Below, piece by piece: positions 6,208-9,117 of a DNA stretch of 9,117 nt. Each line of letters opens with the position of its first letter. Within the stretch, counting starts at the first letter, position 1. The notes beneath the pieces are model-generated. The model searched no databases and had not been told where the DNA came from. It worked only from the letters and a program-made list of their open reading frames with translations. The DNA is from Bacteroidales bacterium UBA1182. GTDB taxonomy: Bacteria; Bacteroidota; Bacteroidia; Bacteroidales; Bacteroidaceae. The position numbers and the translations under genes are program-made. Where the stretch lies: assembly GCA_002310015.1 (NCBI GenBank), contig DBYQ01000066.1, positions 1-9,117 of the forward strand, in the 5' to 3' direction.

Positions 6208-7376
6208 AATATCAGTCCGTCGGCTGAATGACAGATGGTAGTCATATATTTACCCTCAAGTGCCGGGAATGCCTTGAGATACTCCTTTGATACCTTCTCA
6301 ATAATGCTCTCCCTGTAAGCGGGATCAATCAACGCCATGCAGCAGCCCTTGAAACCGGCACCGCTGAATCGGCCTCCATAGATGCCGTCTGTTCGGGTCA
6401 TAATGTCATACAGCGTCTTGAGTTCAGGTGAACCGGTCTCCCAGTTGTAGATTGATGAGTTACCTGACTGGAAACTCAGACGGCCATACTCCTCAATGTC
6501 ACCCTTGCGCCATGCCTCGGCACCTGCCATGACACGCTCCTGCTCCGTGTACCAATGCTCGGCACGCTTGCGCCAGTTATCAGGCAGACGGTCCTTGTAG
6601 GTATCATAGACATCACGCGGCACCATGCGGAAATAGGTCTCGCCAAACTTTCCGTACTCCATTCCGGCGTATGCCATCAGGGCGTAAGCGGCACTGCGGC
6701 ACTCATCAACCCTCATGTTGAACTTACTGCCTGCCAGGGTGCGCTCCACACCGCTAAAGAAAATGGCTATCTCATACGGCTTCATCTTGGGGCTTGTGGG
6801 AATCAGCTCGTATGTATCATCCTTGGTGTCAAGATAGAGCAGATGATCTTTCTTGGAGTACATCTCGCAACTCTGGTCCAGCTTACCGCTGTTCACACCC
6901 ACGTAGTTGTTTTCTGATGCCATGGCTATCGTTATCATCTCCAACGGCGTCAGCTTTATGTTGTTCACCCTGCACAGAGCCGAAAGGTAAACCAGGCATA
7001 CTGCTGCCGATGATGACAGGCCGCCTATGGGCAGAGTACCCTCAATCACGCCGCAAAGTCCGGTGGAAAGGGTATATTTCTGTGCCAATGCTATTGTTAC
7101 ACCGCGCAGATAATCGGCCCAGTCATTCTGCTTGACATCGGCTATCTCACGGATATGGAACTGTGCGCGTTTGTCAAACTGCAATGACTGCAGCTCAATT
7201 ACACCGTTCTGCTTTGAACTGTAGGCAAAATATATGCCCCTGTCTATAGCCAGACCAGTTATGCGGCCCAGCTGATGATCCACATGCGCACCTATCGGGC
7301 AAATCCTGTACGGGCAGAACGCCACATCATCTGGCGCCTTGCGGTAAGTCTCTTCAAAAATCTCCTCGCACCTCAT
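6204..7376 (-). CDS. GHMP sugar kinase, galacturonokinase-like (galactokinase superfamily)
   Basis: The protein has 390 residues from the ATG at 7376. An upstream in-frame ATG at 7412 would add 12 residues encoded by a palindrome, so I prefer 7376; this also leaves about 22 residues before the first motif. GHMP motifs are in order: PYRICPIGAHVDH (22-34), the phosphate loop PIGGLSSSAAV (116-126), the catalytic-Asp region SGKLDQS (Asp167), and RFSGAGFKGCC (336-346). Galactokinases normally have NLIGEHTDY and a GGGFGG third motif. Here Ala30 replaces the Glu of GEHTDY. That Ala, together with RICPxGAHxDHQ and RFSGAGF[KR]GCC, recalls Arabidopsis galacturonic acid kinase, as does FNMRVDECRSAA. The likely reaction is ATP-dependent C1 phosphorylation of galacturonate or a related sugar. 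Plain galactokinase is the main alternative and is what an automatic annotation would say. It lies between galE (72-base gap) and the nucleotidyltransferase (ATGA overlap). Confidence 0.8.
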   Translation of the reverse strand: MRCEEIFEETYRKAPDDVAFCPYRICPIGAHVDHQLGRITGLAIDRGIYFAYSSKQNGVIELQSLQFDKRAQFHIREIADVKQNDWADYLRGVTIALAQKYTLSTGLCGVIEGTLPIGGLSSSAAVCLVYLSALCRVNNIKLTPLEMITIAMASENNYVGVNSGKLDQSCEMYSKKDHLLYLDTKDDTYELIPTSPKMKPYEIAIFFSGVERTLAGSKFNMRVDECRSAAYALMAYAGMEYGKFGETYFRMVPRDVYDTYKDRLPDNWRKRAEHWYTEQERVMAGAEAWRKGDIEEYGRLSFQSGNSSIYNWETGSPELKTLYDIMTRTDGIYGGRFSGAGFKGCCMALIDPAYRESIIEKVSKEYLKAFPALEGKYMTTICHSADGLIL

Positions 7377-7388
7377 ATTGTTCAATTC

Positions 7389-7421
7389 AATGTCCCAAAG
7401 GGGAGTCCCCATTGGGACATT
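7389..7421. repeat. REP-like palindrome, GGGG...CCCC core (copy 3)
   Basis: AATGTCCCAA (7389-7398) pairs perfectly with TTGGGACATT (7412-7421), and GGGG (7400-7403) pairs with CCCC (7407-7410) around AGT, with one A/A mismatch. That gives 14 base pairs. It fills most of the gap between galE and the kinase. It shares CCAAAGGGGA with the palindrome at 3843-3869. Transcribed within the operon, it would form a strong mRNA hairpin 12 bases before the kinase start codon, which could slow translation or stabilise the galE part of the mRNA. There is no T-run, so termination is unlikely. Confidence 0.65.
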
Positions 7422-7422
7422 T

Positions 7423-7450
7423 CAATTTTCAATTTTCAATTCTCAATTTT
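7423..7450. repeat. Four tandem heptads of CAATTTT
   Basis: CAATTTT at 7423, 7430 and 7444 and CAATTCT at 7437 form four head-to-tail seven-base units (AAAATTG on the minus strand). The last unit touches the galE stop codon (7450-7452). Spacer repeats of this kind are frequent in Bacteroidetes. On the minus strand they form an unstructured A-rich stretch between galE and the palindrome. Confidence 0.75.
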
Positions 7451-8463
7451 CAAAACCCGTCAGGGTTTTTCTTCTGCCAGTTCCAACTGTCACGGACCAT
7501 CTCATCAAGACCATATTGAGCCTTCCAACCCAGTTCACGCTCAGCCTTTGAGGGATCACTGTAGCAGGTGGCAATATCGCCCGGACGGCGAGGCTTGATG
7601 CTGTACGGAACCTTAACGCCGTTCACCTTCTCAAATGCCTTGACAACATCAAGCACAGAATAACCGTGACCTGTACCCAGGTTATAGAGTCCCAGACCAC
7701 ACTTGCGCTCAATAGCCTTGAGTGCGCACACATGACCGCGTGCCAGATCCACCACATGGATATAGTCACGCACGCCTGTGCCATCGGGAGTATCATAATC
7801 ATTACCAAAAACGCCCAATTCAGCGCGCTTTCCGACTGCCACCTGGGTCACATACGGCATCAGGTTATTGGGAATACCGTTGGGATTCTCACCTATCAGG
7901 CCGCTCTCATGGGCGCCGATGGGATTGAAATAGCGCAGCAACACCACGTTCCACTCCTTATCGGCAAACTGCATATCGGTAAGAACCTGCTCCAGCATGC
8001 TCTTGGTCCAGCCATAAGGGTTGGTGCACACGCCCTTGGGGCACTCCTCGGTAATAGGAATTATCTCCGGATTGCCATAGACGGTTGCGCTCGATGAGAA
8101 TATTATGTTCTTGCATCCGTGGTCACGCATAGCCTGAACCAGCACCAGTGTACCGCTGATGTTGTTCTCATAGTACTCAATAGGCATGCTCACTGATTCA
8201 CCCACAGCCTTGAGCCCTGCAAAATGTATGCAGGCGTCAAACTTGTACTGCTCCAGCACCTTGTCCAGACCTGCACGGTCGCGGATATCGACCTTAAAGA
8301 AAGGTATCTCCGTGCCACCCAGAATCTTGGATACACGCCTCAGACTCTCAGGGTTTGAGTTACTCAGATTATCAACCACTACGGCAGTGTGACCTGCCTT
8401 GTACAACTCAATAAGTGTATGGGAGCCGATGAATCCTGCTCCACCTGTTACAAGTATGTTCAT
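7450..8463 (-). CDS. galE: UDP-glucose 4-epimerase (GalE)
   Basis: The protein has 337 residues, against 338 for the E. coli enzyme, so it is complete. It is an extended short-chain dehydrogenase: GGAGFIG (7-13) is the NAD-binding Rossmann loop, and DNLSNS (31-36) follows the second strand. SSSATVYG (123-130) carries the catalytic Ser, and NPYGWTK (148-154) carries the catalytic Tyr150 and Lys154. The late motif RRPGDIATCYSDPSKA (292-307) is typical of GalE. Cys300 aligns with the gatekeeper Tyr299 of E. coli GalE. A Cys there, as in the human enzyme, goes with acceptance of UDP-GlcNAc/UDP-GalNAc as well as UDP-Glc/UDP-Gal, so this enzyme may be bifunctional. It starts 12 bases after the upstream hydrolase gene, which indicates cotranscription. 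Confidence 0.95.
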   Translation of the reverse strand: MNILVTGGAGFIGSHTLIELYKAGHTAVVVDNLSNSNPESLRRVSKILGGTEIPFFKVDIRDRAGLDKVLEQYKFDACIHFAGLKAVGESVSMPIEYYENNISGTLVLVQAMRDHGCKNIIFSSSATVYGNPEIIPITEECPKGVCTNPYGWTKSMLEQVLTDMQFADKEWNVVLLRYFNPIGAHESGLIGENPNGIPNNLMPYVTQVAVGKRAELGVFGNDYDTPDGTGVRDYIHVVDLARGHVCALKAIERKCGLGLYNLGTGHGYSVLDVVKAFEKVNGVKVPYSIKPRRPGDIATCYSDPSKAERELGWKAQYGLDEMVRDSWNWQKKNPDGF

Positions 8464-8475
8464 ACTATTATTATA

Positions 8476-9117
8476 TCAATCGATTTTCTTCTTTTCAACT
8501 GTCCAATCCGGACGGGACTCAAGACCGCATGGGCTGCCCTTAAGCATAGCAGAAGCCTCCTTGTCACCCTTGAGCTGCCACTTGAGCCATGCCAAGGCTG
8601 CAATTGAGAACTCACCGCCGTGAGGCTGGCCGTATGTGCCACCGTGACCTACCGGATAGTTCACTGCAATGGCAGGTACATGGTCTATCTTGTGGAAATC
8701 ATCCATGCCGTTCTCATATGCAATATCGGTGGGACCGCCCAGCAGATACATCACCGGAGTGTGAATCTTCTTGAGATCCTCCTTCTGTGGCATCGGCATA
8801 CCGGGAACAGCGCCAGACGGATCGATGAATGAACCGCTGTTGCATATCATGATTGCCTTGAGGCGCTCATCAGCAGCATTGACCAGGGTCTGCAACCCGC
8901 CGCATGACATGCCTGCAGCAGCAATGTTCTTTACATCCAGCTTATTGTAGTACGGACTGTTCTTGTCAGAGTTCTGAGCGATTGCCCAGTCAAGTCCCTC
9001 AATCTGCTGCTCAGCCTTGGACTGTGCTCCGCGGTAACGTTCGCCCTCGGCCGGCCAATATCCTATGGCTACTACCATGAATCCGTGTGATGCTATCTCG
9101 CTCAGGAAATTCTGATG
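8476..9117 (-). CDS. Alpha/beta hydrolase, C-terminal part (5' end outside the window)
   Basis: The reading frame is open to the window edge (HQNFLSEIASHGF precedes the first ATG at 9078), so that ATG is internal and 213 residues of a longer protein are visible. HGFMVVAIGY is a core strand typical of dienelactone-hydrolase or chlorophyllase-like enzymes. The nucleophile elbow is GMSCGG (Ser at visible residue 71). Asp131 in GGPTDIA fits the acid, and His158 in PVGHGG fits the catalytic histidine, so the triad is complete. Whether there is a signal peptide cannot be seen. An esterase or deacetylase acting on sugar or plant polysaccharide esters would suit the neighbours, but that is inference. 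It is the first visible gene of the run that continues with galE after a 12-base gap. Confidence 0.8.
   Translation of the reverse strand, partial: HQNFLSEIASHGFMVVAIGYWPAEGERYRGAQSKAEQQIEGLDWAIAQNSDKNSPYYNKLDVKNIAAAGMSCGGLQTLVNAADERLKAIMICNSGSFIDPSGAVPGMPMPQKEDLKKIHTPVMYLLGGPTDIAYENGMDDFHKIDHVPAIAVNYPVGHGGTYGQPHGGEFSIAALAWLKWQLKGDKEASAMLKGSPCGLESRPDWTVEKKKID

Noticed and set aside
7374..7412. Earlier start for the GHMP kinase (MGTPLWDIELNN...)
   Set aside because: The extra 12 codons are largely encoded by the palindrome at 7389-7421, and the start at 7376 already gives a normal N-terminal length before the first motif.
7423..7450. CRISPR-like array
   Set aside because: The units are seven bases and directly adjacent with no spacers. 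This is a simple tandem repeat.
7666..8097. A 143-codon plus-strand frame opposite galE
   Set aside because: It is antisense to a canonical GalE, and its product has no family features.
8476..9078. A complete 200-residue hydrolase starting at the ATG at 9078
   Set aside because: The frame stays open to the window edge with conserved-looking sequence (HGFMVVAIGY), and a hydrolase starting there would lack its first core strands.

Overview
The window looks like a chromosomal segment from a Bacteroidales bacterium, probably Prevotella- or Bacteroides-like. The reasons are Bacteroidetes-type promoter boxes (TAnnTTTG about 7 bases before the start of transcription, with TTTG near -33), weak or absent Shine-Dalgarno sites, a GSCFA-domain protein, an exported lipoprotein glycoside hydrolase of family 9, and the AAAATTG-type heptad spacer repeats common in this group. 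Except for one HAD phosphatase, every protein gene lies on the minus strand.

Layout. Bases 1-206 are an RNA-rich region. It holds the 3' end of a tRNA (probably Pro) cut by the window edge, a terminator, a compact potential three-way-junction fold, an exact 23-base second copy of the tRNA 3' end including CCA, and a second terminator. Bases 207-986 (minus) encode an AT-rich, unrecognised exported or membrane protein. Bases 1074-3773 (minus) encode a large GH9 lipoprotein with a Gln/Asn/Gly-rich insert inside its catalytic domain. Bases 3896-4555 (plus) encode a phosphoglycolate-phosphatase-like HAD hydrolase with its own promoter. From 9117 down to 4529 (minus) runs a tight five-gene set: alpha/beta hydrolase (5' end outside the window), galE, a GHMP sugar kinase, a sugar-1-phosphate nucleotidyltransferase and a GSCFA protein.

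How the genes work together. The five-gene set reads as a sugar activation or salvage operon. The kinase makes a sugar-1-phosphate, the nucleotidyltransferase would turn it into an NDP-sugar, and GalE would epimerise a UDP-sugar at C4. The last three genes are joined by two ATGA overlaps, so they are probably translationally coupled. The kinase is the most interesting protein. Its motif PYRICPIGAHVDH and its closing motif RFSGAGFKGCC resemble the plant galacturonokinase branch of the GHMP family more than ordinary galactokinase (NLIGEHTDY ... GGGFGG). This suggests that the operon may activate galacturonate or another non-galactose sugar, perhaps one released from plant polysaccharide. No galT is seen.

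Between genes there are three palindromes with GGGG...CCCC cores (1044-1077, 3843-3869, 7389-7421). Two share CCAAAGGGGA and look like members of one dispersed REP-like family. I see no CRISPR array, insertion sequence or integrase in the window.
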